Below, piece by piece: positions 44,360 to 53,983 of a stretch of DNA of 64,000 nt. The first letter of the stretch is position 1. Each line of letters starts with the position of its first letter. The notes under the pieces were generated by a model that did no database searches, was not told where the DNA came from, and saw only the letters and a list, made by a program, of their open reading frames with translations. The position numbers and the translations under genes were made by a program. The stretch is from an uncultured Clostridia bacterium (lineage in GTDB: Bacteria > Bacillota > Clostridia > TANB77 > CAG-508). The stretch spans positions 161,694 to 225,693 of the forward strand of contig CAKPCL010000001.1 in NCBI GenBank assembly GCA_934141605.1. Direction: 5' to 3'.

Positions 44360-46148
44360 TTATTTTCCCTTCTATCAACTCTTTTTCTGTATCCGATGCT
44401 TGTATTTTAGTTAATATATGATCTTCTCCAACAAACATTAAACACTCTCCTCTTTTTAAGGATTTTATTTCAATTTTTTCTTTCTCTGATAAATTTGCAT
44501 ATTCTCCTAATATTTTTATATTTTCTTCTTCTAATGCAAAAAATGTTTTTATACTAGAATTATTTAAAATACTTTTTCCATATGTTCCATTATCTAAACT
44601 AAATATGTCTGATATATCTTGTGTTATAGCCACACCACTTCCACCATATTTTCTTATTGTTTTAAATATTTTATATATAAAACTTGCTACATTTTTATTT
44701 GAAGTAACTCCAATTAATCTCCAAATTTCGTCTAAATATATTGCTTTTTTTTCTAATCTATTTTCTTTAATTTTATCCCAGAAAATATCTGTAAATAGAT
44801 ACATACCATATTTTAAATTTTCTTCTCCTAAATCATAAATATCTGCAACAATTAATTCATTGTCCAATTTTATATTTGTTTTATTATTAAAAAATTTCAT
44901 CGAACCTTCAACAAACGGAATTAATTTTATTTTGAATTTTTTTGTCCTTTCATCATTTCCTAAAATATTATATAAATCTTCAAGTTTAGGCATTTGTTTT
45001 TCATCTTTAAATTTTTTATTTTTGTTATATAAACTTTTATCTTCAAAAGTTATACCTTTTGTTTTATAAGTTTTTATTATTTTTTCTTCTAATAATGCCT
45101 TTTCTTCCTCATTCATTTCTCCAAAAATTAAATTAAAAAATCCTATTAATTTTCCAATTTTCGTTGCTAAATATCCATTTTCCCCATCTTCTATACTTTC
45201 TTTTCTTATATCAAAAATATTTATATATGTATTTGAAGTAGGACCTAATTTTATTTGAACCCCTTTTAATTTTTCACATATTTTATTGTATTCTCTATCT
45301 GGGTCTATAATATATTGTTTTATTCCTAATAATTTATATCTTAAAATTAATAATTTTGTATAAAAAGATTTTCCTGCACCACTTGTTCCAAAAATACAAA
45401 TATTAGCATTTTTATATTTTTCAGTATTATATCTATCTATAAAAACTAAAGAATTATTATAAATATTTGTTCCTATAAATATTCCATCTTTATCGAAAAT
45501 ACTTGATGAAATAAATGGATATGTTGATAAAAGTCCTGTTGTTAAAATATTTCTTCTTGATGCCTCTTTTATAATTTCTTTGTTTTCCATTATGGGTAAA
45601 GAGGCTAAAAAAGATTCTTCTTGTCTGAAATTAGCTCTTCTTGTTTGCATACCTTTGCTTTGTGTAATACCTTCTATTTTATTTAAATTATATTCTAATT
45701 CTTTTAAATCTCCAGAATATAAAATTATATAAATATATAAAAAATATAAATCTTCGTTATTCACCTGCATTTCTTTTCTTATATATTTTGCATCATTGTA
45801 GGTATATGCTGCTATATCAATATCTTGTCTATTTTGATTTGAATTTTTTACCTCTACCCCTACATTTCCTATATGATATGTTAAATCTTTAATTATTTTA
45901 TAGCTATCTTGTTTTTCATAAAAAATTGAAATATTCATATTTATATTTGTTTCAATTAAATTTTTTAACAATAAATCTGTTTGTTCTCTATAATAGTTTA
46001 CTACCAAAAGTGATGAATAATATAAATTATCTATTTCTAAATATTTGGGATTTTGTAGATTTATATATGATGGTGAAATTAAATCTTTTTTTGAAAAAAT
46101 TCCTGAAATAACATTATTTATTTTTTCTTTTTTAATATTTTTAAAAAT
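44334..46148 (-). CDS. VirB4-family T4SS ATPase, probable ATT start
   Basis: The first ATG (46007) would cut the conserved start. In-frame sequence upstream reads KKDLISPSYINLQNP, KYLEIDNLYYSSLL, typical of clostridial VirB4, and runs back to ATT 46148, seven bases after GGAGGA, so I place the start there (604 codons). The C-terminal motor domain has FGTSGAGKSFYTKLL (Walker A) with IIDPDREY, KAIYLDEIWRLIG (Walker B) and GVAITQDISDIF. VirB4 energises type IV secretion. Its usual partners VirB2/B3/B6/D4 are the genes at 31-35 kb. Confidence 0.85.
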   Translation of the reverse strand: MFKNIKKEKINNVISGIFSKKDLISPSYINLQNPKYLEIDNLYYSSLLVVNYYREQTDLLLKNLIETNINMNISIFYEKQDSYKIIKDLTYHIGNVGVEVKNSNQNRQDIDIAAYTYNDAKYIRKEMQVNNEDLYFLYIYIILYSGDLKELEYNLNKIEGITQSKGMQTRRANFRQEESFLASLPIMENKEIIKEASRRNILTTGLLSTYPFISSSIFDKDGIFIGTNIYNNSLVFIDRYNTEKYKNANICIFGTSGAGKSFYTKLLILRYKLLGIKQYIIDPDREYNKICEKLKGVQIKLGPTSNTYINIFDIRKESIEDGENGYLATKIGKLIGFFNLIFGEMNEEEKALLEEKIIKTYKTKGITFEDKSLYNKNKKFKDEKQMPKLEDLYNILGNDERTKKFKIKLIPFVEGSMKFFNNKTNIKLDNELIVADIYDLGEENLKYGMYLFTDIFWDKIKENRLEKKAIYLDEIWRLIGVTSNKNVASFIYKIFKTIRKYGGSGVAITQDISDIFSLDNGTYGKSILNNSSIKTFFALEEENIKILGEYANLSEKEKIEIKSLKRGECLMFVGEDHILTKIQASDTEKELIEGKINDKNNNSS

Positions 46149-46192
46149 TTTTATTCCTCCTTTTCCACATTATATAAATTTTTATAATATAA

Positions 46193-46343
46193 TTTCCACA
46201 TATTATTAACTATTTTTTTCTAATTTTTTCTATTTTTTTTGATTTTTTTCTAATTTATTCTTATTTTAGCTTTTAATTAATTTTATTTTTATTTATTAAA
46301 TTATATTATTAAAAATTTAAATTGCTTTATTTTTGATTTTTAT
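46193..46343 (-). repeat. AT-rich leader repeat, copy 1 (before virB4)
   Basis: The plus strand begins TTTCCACATATTATTAACTA, then has T-tracts ending in CTA at roughly ten-base spacing, then TTTTAGCTTTTAATTAATTT, then TTGCTTTATTTTTGATTTT. Relative to virB4 it reads upstream to downstream with the TGTGGAAA end nearest the gene. About 90 bases are identical to copy 2 except for one base. Confidence 0.75.
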
Positions 46344-46355
46344 TGTTTTTTATTT

Positions 46356-46922
46356 TTAATTATTTAAAAATTTTCTTGTATTTAATAATGAATAAAAAAT
46401 ATTAATTATATCATTTTTATTATTTAATTCTATTACATCATTTCCACATCTAGATAAGCATTCTTTAATTTTAAAATATTTTTCTTTTAAATCATTTTCT
46501 ATAATTTCAATAGAATTAAAATTTTCTATTTTTTCATTTGTTATAATAATATAAAAATCTTTTGTTGCTGAATTTTTAGAATAATTTAATTTTTGAATAA
46601 ATTTAATATAATTTTCCGATACTTCTTTTAAATATTTATTTTCTTCTTTTTGAATATTTTTACGAATATTTGAAATATGTTGACTTAAATCTTCTTTATT
46701 ACTTTGAATTAAAATTTGAATATCAAAATTACAAGTTTTTAATAAAATTTTATAAGAATTTAAAATTGTCTTTTTTTCTAAATCTGATTTTAAATTATAA
46801 TTTATTGGAATTATTTTTAGTATTTTTATATATTTATTTTTATTAATTTTTATAATTCCATTTTCATTTATTTCTTCTATGGGTAACCAATCTTGTACTG
46901 TTAATTTTTTTATTTTTTTCAC
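46356..46922 (-). CDS. T4SS VirB4-associated N-terminal protein
   Basis: 188 residues: LTVQDWLPIEEINENGIIKI, YIKILKIIPINYNLKS and LIQSNKEDLSQHI. In related Clostridia, this kind of sequence is found as the N-terminal portion of VirB4/TraC-like ATPases or as a small separate gene before them. It probably completes the VirB4 at 46148, 207 bases downstream. GGAGGTG and a clear promoter lie upstream, so this gene leads the operon. Confidence 0.7.
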   Translation of the reverse strand: MKKIKKLTVQDWLPIEEINENGIIKINKNKYIKILKIIPINYNLKSDLEKKTILNSYKILLKTCNFDIQILIQSNKEDLSQHISNIRKNIQKEENKYLKEVSENYIKFIQKLNYSKNSATKDFYIIITNEKIENFNSIEIIENDLKEKYFKIKECLSRCGNDVIELNNKNDIINIFYSLLNTRKFLNN

Positions 46923-46939
46923 CTCCGTTTCGTTTTTAT

Positions 46940-46968
46940 ATTTTACATTTATTTTCTTTATTTGTCAA
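46940..46968 (-). promoter_or_regulatory. Promoter of the virB4 operon
   Basis: On the minus strand, TTGACA (46968-46963), a 17-base spacer and TAAAAT (46945-46940), 18 bases before the start codon of the first gene. Confidence 0.75.
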
Positions 46969-47101
46969 CAAAAACTTTTTGACAAATTTCGACATTCAAT
47001 TTTTAATTATTTTATTATTTTTTATTTATTTTTATTAATTTATTTATTTTTTATTAATTTATTATTATTTTTTCCACATAATTTCTATTTTTAAAATATA
47101 T

Positions 47102-47252
47102 TTTCCACATATTATTAACTATTTTTTTCTAATTTTTTCTATTTTTTTTAATTTTTTTCTAATTTATTCTTATTTTAGCTTTTAATTAATTTTTTTATTT
47201 TTAATAAAATTATATTATTTAAAAATTAAATTTGCTAATTTTTGATTTTAAT
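47102..47252 (-). repeat. AT-rich leader repeat, copy 2 (before the virB4 operon)
   Basis: The same order of blocks as copy 1, and near-identical over the first 90 bases. It ends with TTGCTAATTTTTGATTTTAA. It lies 180 bases upstream of the gene start at 46922 and upstream of its promoter. Confidence 0.75.
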
Positions 47253-47319
47253 TATTTTAAAAAAATTTTTTAATTTTTTGTATATATTTTTTATTTTTGT
47301 ACATAATAAAAATATAAGG

Positions 47320-47746
47320 TTGATAATAGTTGAGCAAAGAGTATTATTAGATTTTTGGGAGTTTATTAATATTCGAACAAAGATATATAATAGTGTATTA
47401 AATATATTATTATATGTCGGCGATAAGAGTATATTTTGTGTATGCAGGCTATATTTTTAAATTTATTTCTATTTGTATATGGTCAAATTATATATTATAT
47501 ATTCGAGCTAAGATTATTCTTTTATCTAGTATTTTTAAGTGGTTGTTAGTAGTCCCTCGATTTGGATGAATACAGTTACTTGTGGTGGATTAATAGTCGA
47601 GCGACTGATTAATATATGTGGTATCGAGCTTATTTATATAGCAATATATATTAGGTTTTAATATTAGATATATTAGTTTTAGCTAAGATTATTATCGGCT
47701 TTATAGATTAATGGCAGGTTCTTTTTAATAACCTGCCATTAAATAT
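47320..47746 (+). ncRNA. Candidate plus-strand noncoding RNA
   Basis: A promoter-like TTGATA (47320-47325), 16 bases, TATTAT (47342-47347) precedes about 370 bases with no convincing gene but more G and C than the flanks. It contains AGTCGAGCGACT and two copies of AGCTAAGATTATT (near 47506 and 47677). It ends in a strong hairpin, AATGGCAGGTT (47710-47720) with AACCTGCCATT (47730-47740), followed on the plus strand by AAATATTTTTTA. The same hairpin may also stop gyrB, but there is no T-run on the minus side. I do not recognise the RNA. Confidence 0.4.
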
Positions 47747-47749
47747 TTT

Positions 47750-49681
47750 TTATATATCAAGATTTTTTACATATTTAGCATTTTGTTCTATAAATTCTCT
47801 TCTTGGTTCTACATCATCACCCATTAATAATGTAAATGTTTCATCTGCTTGTATTGCATCGTCCATTGTTACTTTTACAAGTATTCTTGTTTCCGGATTC
47901 ATTGTTGTTTCCCATAATTGTTCTGGGTTCATTTCTCCTAGACCTTTGTATCTTTGTAATCCTAATTGGTCTCTTGAAATTCCTTTTTCTTCTAGTTCTT
48001 TATATGCCTTGTCCAAATCTTCATCTGTATAACAATATATATCTTCCATTCCTTTTTTAGATAATTTATATAGTGGTGGTTGTGCTAAATAAACATTTCC
48101 ATTTTCTATTAGTGGTCTCATATATCTAAAGAAAAATGTTAATAATAATGTTCTAATATGTGCTCCATCTACATCGGCATCTGCCATTATTATTACTTTT
48201 CCGTATCTTATTTTTGTTATATCAAAGTCTGGTCCAATTCCTGCTCCAACTGCTAAAATTACAGGATTTAATTTGTCATTTCCATAGATTTTATCTGCTC
48301 TTGCTTTTTCTACATTTAACATTTTTCCCCAAAGTGGTAAAATTGCTTGGAATTTTCTATCTCTTCCTTGTTTTGCACTTCCTCCAGCTGAGTCTCCTTC
48401 GACTATGTACACTTCGCACTCTTCTGGATTTTTACTACTGCAATCTGCTAATTTTCCTGGTAATGTTGAAGTTTCCATAGAATTTTTCTTTCTTACTAAT
48501 TCTCTTGCTTTTCTTGCTGCTTCTCTTGCTCTTGAAGCACTTACACATTTTTCTAATATTGCTTTTGCTATATTTGGATTTTCTTCTAAAAATGTTGATA
48601 AAGCATCATTTACCATACTTTGTACTATACCTGTTACTTCACTATTTCCTAATTTTGTTTTTGTTTGTCCTTCAAATTGAGGTTCTTTTACTTTTACTGA
48701 TACTACTGCTGTAATACCTTCTCTTATGTCTTCACCTTGTAAGTTTGTGTCTTTTTCTTTTAAAATATTATGACTTCTTGCATAATCATTAAATACTTTT
48801 GTTAATGCTCTTTTAAAACCTTCTAAATGTGTTCCACCTTCTACAGTATTTATATTGTTTACAAATGTGTATATATTTTCGTTATATGCTGTTGTATATT
48901 GTATTGCTATTTCTACAGGTACTTCTCCTAATTTTTCTATATATATTGGTGTTGGGTGTATTTTTTCTTTATTTTTATTTAAATATTCTACAAATGATAT
49001 TAATCCACCTTCATAGCAAAATTCAGCTTTTTTAATATTTTCTTCATCTCTTTTATCTTCTAAAGTTATTTTTAAACCTTTTGTTAGGAAAGCTATTTCC
49101 CTAAGTCTTTTTTCTAAAACTTCATATTCATAATCTAGGCTTTCAAATATTGTATCATCTGCTAAAAATCTTACTAATGTTCCAGTTTTTTTAGATTCTC
49201 CTATTTTTTCTAGCTTTTTAACAGTTTTTCCTTTTTCAAAGCTCATTTTATAAATTCCGCCATCTCTTTCGATAGTTACTTCTGTCCATGTAGATAAAGC
49301 ATTTACAACTGATGCACCAACTCCATGTAATCCTCCTGAAACTTTGTATCCGCTATCTCCACCAAATTTTCCTCCAGCATGTAAAACTGTATAAACTGTT
49401 TCAGCTGTTGATATTCCTGTCTTTGGATGTATTTCTACTGGTATTCCTCTTCCATTATCTTGAACTGCTATTACATTTCCTGGTTCTATTACAACATTTA
49501 TTTCTGTACAATATCCAGCTAATGCTTCATCAACACCATTATCTACTATTTCGTATACACAGTGATGTAATCCTCTTACTGATGTACTTCCTATATACAT
49601 TCCTGGTCTTTTTCTTACGGCTTCTAAACCTTCCAATACTTGTATTTGTTCTGCTCCATATTTATGATTGTATTTTTCCAT
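47750..49681 (-). CDS. gyrB: DNA gyrase subunit B
   Basis: 643 residues, full length. The GHKL ATPase domain has EIVDNGVDEALAGYC, DNGRGIPVE and GLHGVGASVVNALS; the TOPRIM domain has VEGDSAGGSAKQGRDR and DADVDGAHIRTLLL; the C-terminus contains QRYKGLGEMNPEQLWETTM. It supplies ATP hydrolysis for gyrase. AGGAGG precedes the ATG, 18 bases after recF. Confidence 0.97.
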   Translation of the reverse strand: MEKYNHKYGAEQIQVLEGLEAVRKRPGMYIGSTSVRGLHHCVYEIVDNGVDEALAGYCTEINVVIEPGNVIAVQDNGRGIPVEIHPKTGISTAETVYTVLHAGGKFGGDSGYKVSGGLHGVGASVVNALSTWTEVTIERDGGIYKMSFEKGKTVKKLEKIGESKKTGTLVRFLADDTIFESLDYEYEVLEKRLREIAFLTKGLKITLEDKRDEENIKKAEFCYEGGLISFVEYLNKNKEKIHPTPIYIEKLGEVPVEIAIQYTTAYNENIYTFVNNINTVEGGTHLEGFKRALTKVFNDYARSHNILKEKDTNLQGEDIREGITAVVSVKVKEPQFEGQTKTKLGNSEVTGIVQSMVNDALSTFLEENPNIAKAILEKCVSASRAREAARKARELVRKKNSMETSTLPGKLADCSSKNPEECEVYIVEGDSAGGSAKQGRDRKFQAILPLWGKMLNVEKARADKIYGNDKLNPVILAVGAGIGPDFDITKIRYGKVIIMADADVDGAHIRTLLLTFFFRYMRPLIENGNVYLAQPPLYKLSKKGMEDIYCYTDEDLDKAYKELEEKGISRDQLGLQRYKGLGEMNPEQLWETTMNPETRILVKVTMDDAIQADETFTLLMGDDVEPRREFIEQNAKYVKNLDI

Positions 49682-49699
49682 TTGTCTTTCCTCCTATTT

Positions 49700-50767
49700 T
49701 TATTTAATTACTTTTCCATTAGACACATTATATTCCAAATATTTTAAATTTTCAATATCTAATTTTTCAGTTCCTGTAATTATTACTTGAGTATCTTTAA
49801 TATTTTCTAAAAAGTTTTTTCTTCTGTTTTTATCTAGCTCTGACATAAAATCATCTAATAATAAAATTGGATATTCTCCTATTTCATCATATATAACTTG
49901 AAGTTCTGCTAGCTTTAAAGAAAGCATTGCTGTTCTATTTTGTCCTTGAGATCCATATACATTTATTTCTTTCTTATTTATATATATCATAAAATCGTCT
50001 CTGTGTATACCCTTTGTTGTAAATCCTTTTATAATATCTAATTTTTTTCTTTCTTTTAATAATTTTAAATAATTTTCTTTATTTTTGCATTCTGTTATAT
50101 ACTCTAATTCTATTTCTTCTTTTCCATTAGTTATATTATTATGTATTTTTTTTATTTTTTTAATTATTTTTTCTAAAAATTCTTCCCTATATTCACATAT
50201 TTTTGTTGCATACTCTGCTAATTTTTCGTCCCATATTTCTAATAATTTTTCATCTTTATTTTCTTCTTTTATTTGTCTTAAATATTTATTTCTTTGTTCA
50301 ATTGTTTTTAAATATAAATTTAATATGTGCATATAATTAGGTCTTAATTGACTTATCATAATATCTAAAAATCTTCTTCTATTTTGTGGACCGCCTTTTA
50401 AAATATTTATATCATCAGGAGTAAAAATTACTATATTTAAATTTCCTAATAATTCACTTAATTTTTTTATTTTTATTCCATTTAAATAAATATTTTTTTT
50501 ATTTCCTAATTCTATTTTTATTTTTCCGTCTCTATCTGATTTTTCATATTCTATTTCAACCATTGAATTTTCTTCATTTAATTTTATCATTTCTAAATCT
50601 TTTTTTGCTCTAAAAGACTTTCCTAAACTACATAAAAATATTGCTTCTATTATATTAGTTTTTCCTTGTGCATTTTCTCCATAAAAAATATTAATATTTT
50701 TTTCTAAATTAATTTCTTCTTTTTCATAATTTCTAAAATTTTTAATTTTTATATTTTTTATCCACAT
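49700..50767 (-). CDS. recF: RecF recombination mediator
   Basis: I start at the ATG at 50767 (MWIKNIKIKNFRNY), since GGAG lies just before it; a TTG at 50779 overlaps that site. Motifs: GENAQGKTNIIEAIF (Walker A), the signature region near YGSQGQNRTAMLSLKLAEL and LLLDDFMSELD (Walker B). RecF binds gapped DNA and helps RecA loading. The classical dnaN-recF-gyrB order is kept, but the recX/yaaA-like small gene often found between dnaN and recF is absent. Confidence 0.95.
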   Translation of the reverse strand: MWIKNIKIKNFRNYEKEEINLEKNINIFYGENAQGKTNIIEAIFLCSLGKSFRAKKDLEMIKLNEENSMVEIEYEKSDRDGKIKIELGNKKNIYLNGIKIKKLSELLGNLNIVIFTPDDINILKGGPQNRRRFLDIMISQLRPNYMHILNLYLKTIEQRNKYLRQIKEENKDEKLLEIWDEKLAEYATKICEYREEFLEKIIKKIKKIHNNITNGKEEIELEYITECKNKENYLKLLKERKKLDIIKGFTTKGIHRDDFMIYINKKEINVYGSQGQNRTAMLSLKLAELQVIYDEIGEYPILLLDDFMSELDKNRRKNFLENIKDTQVIITGTEKLDIENLKYLEYNVSNGKVIK

Positions 50768-50841
50768 TTTTTTCTCCAATTTTTTTATTTTATTAATAAA
50801 AAATATTATTTATTATTAATTTTTTATAAAAATAAATTAAT

Positions 50842-51001
50842 TTTCCACAATTTATAAACTATTTTTTTCTAATTTATTCTTTTTTTTTCTATTTTTTTCT
50901 ATTTTATTCTATTTTTTATTATTTTCGTTTTAAATTAATTTTATTTTTTATAATTAAATTATATTTTAAATTTTTTAAATCGTCTTATTTTGGATTTTCG
51001 T
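50842..51001 (-). repeat. AT-rich leader repeat, copy 3 (before recF)
   Basis: It begins TTTCCACAATTTATAAACTA, has T-tracts ending in CTA/CTATT at near ten-base spacing, then TTTTAAATTAATTTTATTTT, AAATTATATTT and CTTATTTTGGATTTTCG. It has the same block order as copies 1 and 2, but is more diverged. A further T-tract series follows to 51090. Confidence 0.65.
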
Positions 51002-51092
51002 AAGTTGTTTTTTTATTTTTATCTATTTTTTTCTTTTTTTTTCTATTTTATTCTAATTTTTTCTATTTTATTTTTTTTTATTTTTCTATTAT

Positions 51093-51124
51093 TTATCCAC
51101 ATTTTATTAATAAATTGTGGATAT
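51093..51124. promoter_or_regulatory. Inverted pair of DnaA boxes in the recF-dnaN spacer
   Basis: TTATCCACA (51093-51101, perfect) faces TGTGGATAT (51116-51124, one mismatch), inside the palindrome TATCCACA...TGTGGATA. It may extend the origin region or regulate recF. Confidence 0.65.
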
Positions 51125-51183
51125 TTATAAATAAATTAAGAATTTCCAAATTTTAAAAATTTAGAAATTCTATTTTTAATTTT

Positions 51184-52302
51184 TTAATCTTCTTTTATTC
51201 TGATTGGTAAAATCATATATACATAGTCTTTGTTTTCTGTTGATTTTATTAAACATGGTGATATACTTGTTCCAAATTCAAGATATATTTCTTCGTCATC
51301 TATTGATTTTAAACTATCTAGAAAATATTTTGGATTAAATCCTGCTTCTAAATTTTTACCTTCTGTTTCAACAAATAATTCTTCTTTTGCATCTCCTGTT
51401 TGATTTGTACAAGATATTACTATTTTTCCTATATCAACATTTACTTTTACTGGATATTTTTTTTCTTTTTCTACAGATGATGCTGATATTAAACTAATTC
51501 TTTCAAAACTATTTTGAAGATTACTTTTATTAACTTTTACTTTTGTTTCCCAATTCTCTGGAATAACATTTTTATAATTTAAAAATTCTCCATCTAAAAC
51601 TCTAGTTACAATTTTACAATTATCCATTTCAAAAAGTGCTTGATTTTTAGAAACTCCTATTTTTACAGTTTCAAATGAATCTGATAATATTTTAATAATT
51701 TCATTTAAAGTTTTTCCTGGTATTACTGCACTAAAATCATTTGTTTGATTATTTAAATATATGCTTCTTAAAGCTAATCTAAATCCGTCTACTGCTACAA
51801 TGTTTAATTTATTTTGTTTTATTTCAAATAAACTTCCTGTGAAAATAGGTCTATTTTCTTCAGTACTTACTGCAAATAATGTTTTTCTAATCATATTTTT
51901 TAATGTATTTTGTTCTACTTCTATTGAATTTTCTACTTCTATTTTTGGAAGTTCTGGAAATTCTTCTGGATTCATTGTTGATAATTTATATAAAGAACCT
52001 TCACATTCTATTTCTAATAAATTTTTATCATTTAATGTTATATAAATTTCAGTATCTGGTAATTTTCTAATAATTTCACTAAACATTATTGCATTAACTA
52101 CTGTACTTCCTTGTTCTTTTACATCACATTCCATTATATATTCTATTCCAATTTCTAAGTCATATGTTGTTAATTTTATTTCATTATCATTTGTTTGAAT
52201 TAATATACCTTCTAATATAGGCATTGTTGTTTTTGAAGCTACACCTTTTACTACGGAATTGATAGCTTTTAATATTTTGTCTTTGTAACAAACTATTTTC
52301 AT
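51184..52302 (-). CDS. dnaN: DNA polymerase III beta clamp
   Basis: 372 residues with the three repeated clamp folds: KTTMPILEGILIQT near the start, TEENRPIFTGSLFEI in domain 2, and the end VYMILPIRIKED matching the conserved P-(M/V)-R tail. It forms the sliding ring for replication. AAAGGAGG precedes the ATG. It follows dnaA after a 328-base spacer that carries the origin unwinding signals. Confidence 0.96.
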   Translation of the reverse strand: MKIVCYKDKILKAINSVVKGVASKTTMPILEGILIQTNDNEIKLTTYDLEIGIEYIMECDVKEQGSTVVNAIMFSEIIRKLPDTEIYITLNDKNLLEIECEGSLYKLSTMNPEEFPELPKIEVENSIEVEQNTLKNMIRKTLFAVSTEENRPIFTGSLFEIKQNKLNIVAVDGFRLALRSIYLNNQTNDFSAVIPGKTLNEIIKILSDSFETVKIGVSKNQALFEMDNCKIVTRVLDGEFLNYKNVIPENWETKVKVNKSNLQNSFERISLISASSVEKEKKYPVKVNVDIGKIVISCTNQTGDAKEELFVETEGKNLEAGFNPKYFLDSLKSIDDEEIYLEFGTSISPCLIKSTENKDYVYMILPIRIKED

Positions 52303-52630
52303 TTTTTGTTCCTCCTTTAATTATATAATAAAATAATAAATATATTTAGTAGTATTAGTATTAGGTACTGTGGAAACTGTGGAAAACTATGTTGAAAGTT
52401 GATATCCCTAGAAAAATTGTTGTGAATAATTTGGTGGATAAAGTTGTTTTTTTTCCACACTTTAAAAATCAAATTGTTTATAACTTAGTTTTACACATGT
52501 TTTAAACAGGTTATTAACAATGAGGTGTGGATATCTAATGAGTTGTTTCCGTAAGAAGAATTTTAAAAATTTATTCCAAACAACTATTTTTCCAAACATA
52601 AATTTAAAAACAATATTAAACTATTTGATA
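52303..52630. other. oriC unwinding region in the dnaA-dnaN spacer
   Basis: TAG TAG TAT TAG TAT TAG (52347-52364) is a six-unit DnaA-trio. It is followed after four bases by two DnaA-box-like CTGTGGAAA sites (52368-52376 and 52378-52386), then GGTGGATAA (near 52434) and TGTGGATAT (52526-52534). An A/T-rich stretch flanks the trio on the dnaN side. In Bacillus, a trio next to DnaA boxes is where DnaA opens the duplex. Confidence 0.75.
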
Positions 52631-53983
52631 TTACTTATTTTTTTCACTCGTAATTATGTTCTTAACACTTTCCACAATTAATTTGGTACTATTTTTTTCT
52701 TTTATTTCCCTAGATATTTTATTGTATCCGTGCATTACTGTTGAGTGGTCTCTATTACCAAAATCTATTCCTATTTGTGGGAAAGACATTCCGGCAACTT
52801 CTCTACATAGATACATTGCAATTTGTCTAGGAAAAGCTATGTCATTTGATCTTTTGCTTCCTGATAATTCATCTTTATCTATACTAAAATACTTGCTAAC
52901 AGTTTCTTTTATAAAATCACAAGAAATTACTTTTTCATTTTCGTATTTAAATTCGTTTATTATATTTTCTGCTAGTTCAATAGTTATAGGACTATGTATT
53001 AATGAAGCTCTAGCTACAATTTTGTTAAATACTCCTTCTAATTCTCTAATGTTTGAATCTATTTTAGTAGCTATATCAGACAAAATTGAATCATCTATTA
53101 TTATATTTTCATCTTGAGCTTTTTTTCTTAATATTGCTAAACGAGTTTCATAATCTGGACAAGATATATCTGCTAATAGTCCCCACTCAAATCTTGATTT
53201 TAATCTATCTTCAAGAAATTCTATATCTCTTGGTGGTTTATCACTTGAGATTATAATTTGTTTTCCATCTTCTCTTAAAGTATTGAAAGTATGGAAAAAT
53301 TCTTCTTGAATTCTATCTTTACCTGCTATAAATTGGATATCATCAATTAGTAAAACATCAATATTTCTATATTTATTTCTAAACATTTCTGTTTTGCTAT
53401 CTTTTATAGCATTGATAAGTTGGTTTGTAAATTTTTCTGAAGTAACATATAAAATATTAGATTTGCTATTGTTTTCTAGTATTCTATTCCCTATTGCATG
53501 CATTAAGTGGGTTTTTCCTAAACCAACACCACCATATATAAATAATGGATTATAAGATTTTCCAGGTTCATTACCTACTGCTAATGCTGCTGCATGAGCA
53601 AATCTGTTATTATTTCCAACAACGAATGTTTCAAATGTATATTTTGGATTCAATGTTAGGTGATTATGTTCTAATTCCATGTCTGATACATTCGAATTTT
53701 TGTCAGAAATTATGTCACCTTTTTGTGTACTATCAGCTATTTCTGCTACAGAAAAGGTCCACTCTTTGTTTGTTATATATCTTAATGTATTGAAAATTAA
53801 ACTTCTAAATTTGGTTTCAATGAAATCTCTTTGAAAATCTGAAACAATGCTAAAAACAATGTGATTATCATCTATGCTTTCAATTCCTAAAGGTAATATC
53901 CAAGTTTCATAAGATATAGGTGTTAATTCATCTTTTAATAAATCTTTTAATTTTTGTAAAAGTTCATCTTTATTAACTGACAT
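52631..53983 (-). CDS. dnaA: Chromosomal replication initiator DnaA
   Basis: 450 residues, full length. Domain I (ELTPISYETWILPLG), AAA+ domain III (GGVGLGKTHLMHAIGN Walker A, VLLIDDIQFIAGK Walker B), and domain IV with the DnaA signature region (CREVAGMSFPQIG, NRDHSTVMHGYNKI). It binds DnaA boxes and opens oriC. DnaA boxes lie both upstream and downstream, as in Firmicutes with two-part origins. Confidence 0.97.
   Translation of the reverse strand: MSVNKDELLQKLKDLLKDELTPISYETWILPLGIESIDDNHIVFSIVSDFQRDFIETKFRSLIFNTLRYITNKEWTFSVAEIADSTQKGDIISDKNSNVSDMELEHNHLTLNPKYTFETFVVGNNNRFAHAAALAVGNEPGKSYNPLFIYGGVGLGKTHLMHAIGNRILENNSKSNILYVTSEKFTNQLINAIKDSKTEMFRNKYRNIDVLLIDDIQFIAGKDRIQEEFFHTFNTLREDGKQIIISSDKPPRDIEFLEDRLKSRFEWGLLADISCPDYETRLAILRKKAQDENIIIDDSILSDIATKIDSNIRELEGVFNKIVARASLIHSPITIELAENIINEFKYENEKVISCDFIKETVSKYFSIDKDELSGSKRSNDIAFPRQIAMYLCREVAGMSFPQIGIDFGNRDHSTVMHGYNKISREIKEKNSTKLIVESVKNIITSEKNK

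Noticed and set aside
47242..47460. Plus-strand 72-codon frame overlapping the ncRNA candidate
   Set aside because: Phe/Ile-rich chance frame in AT sequence; its first third is the end of a repeat element.
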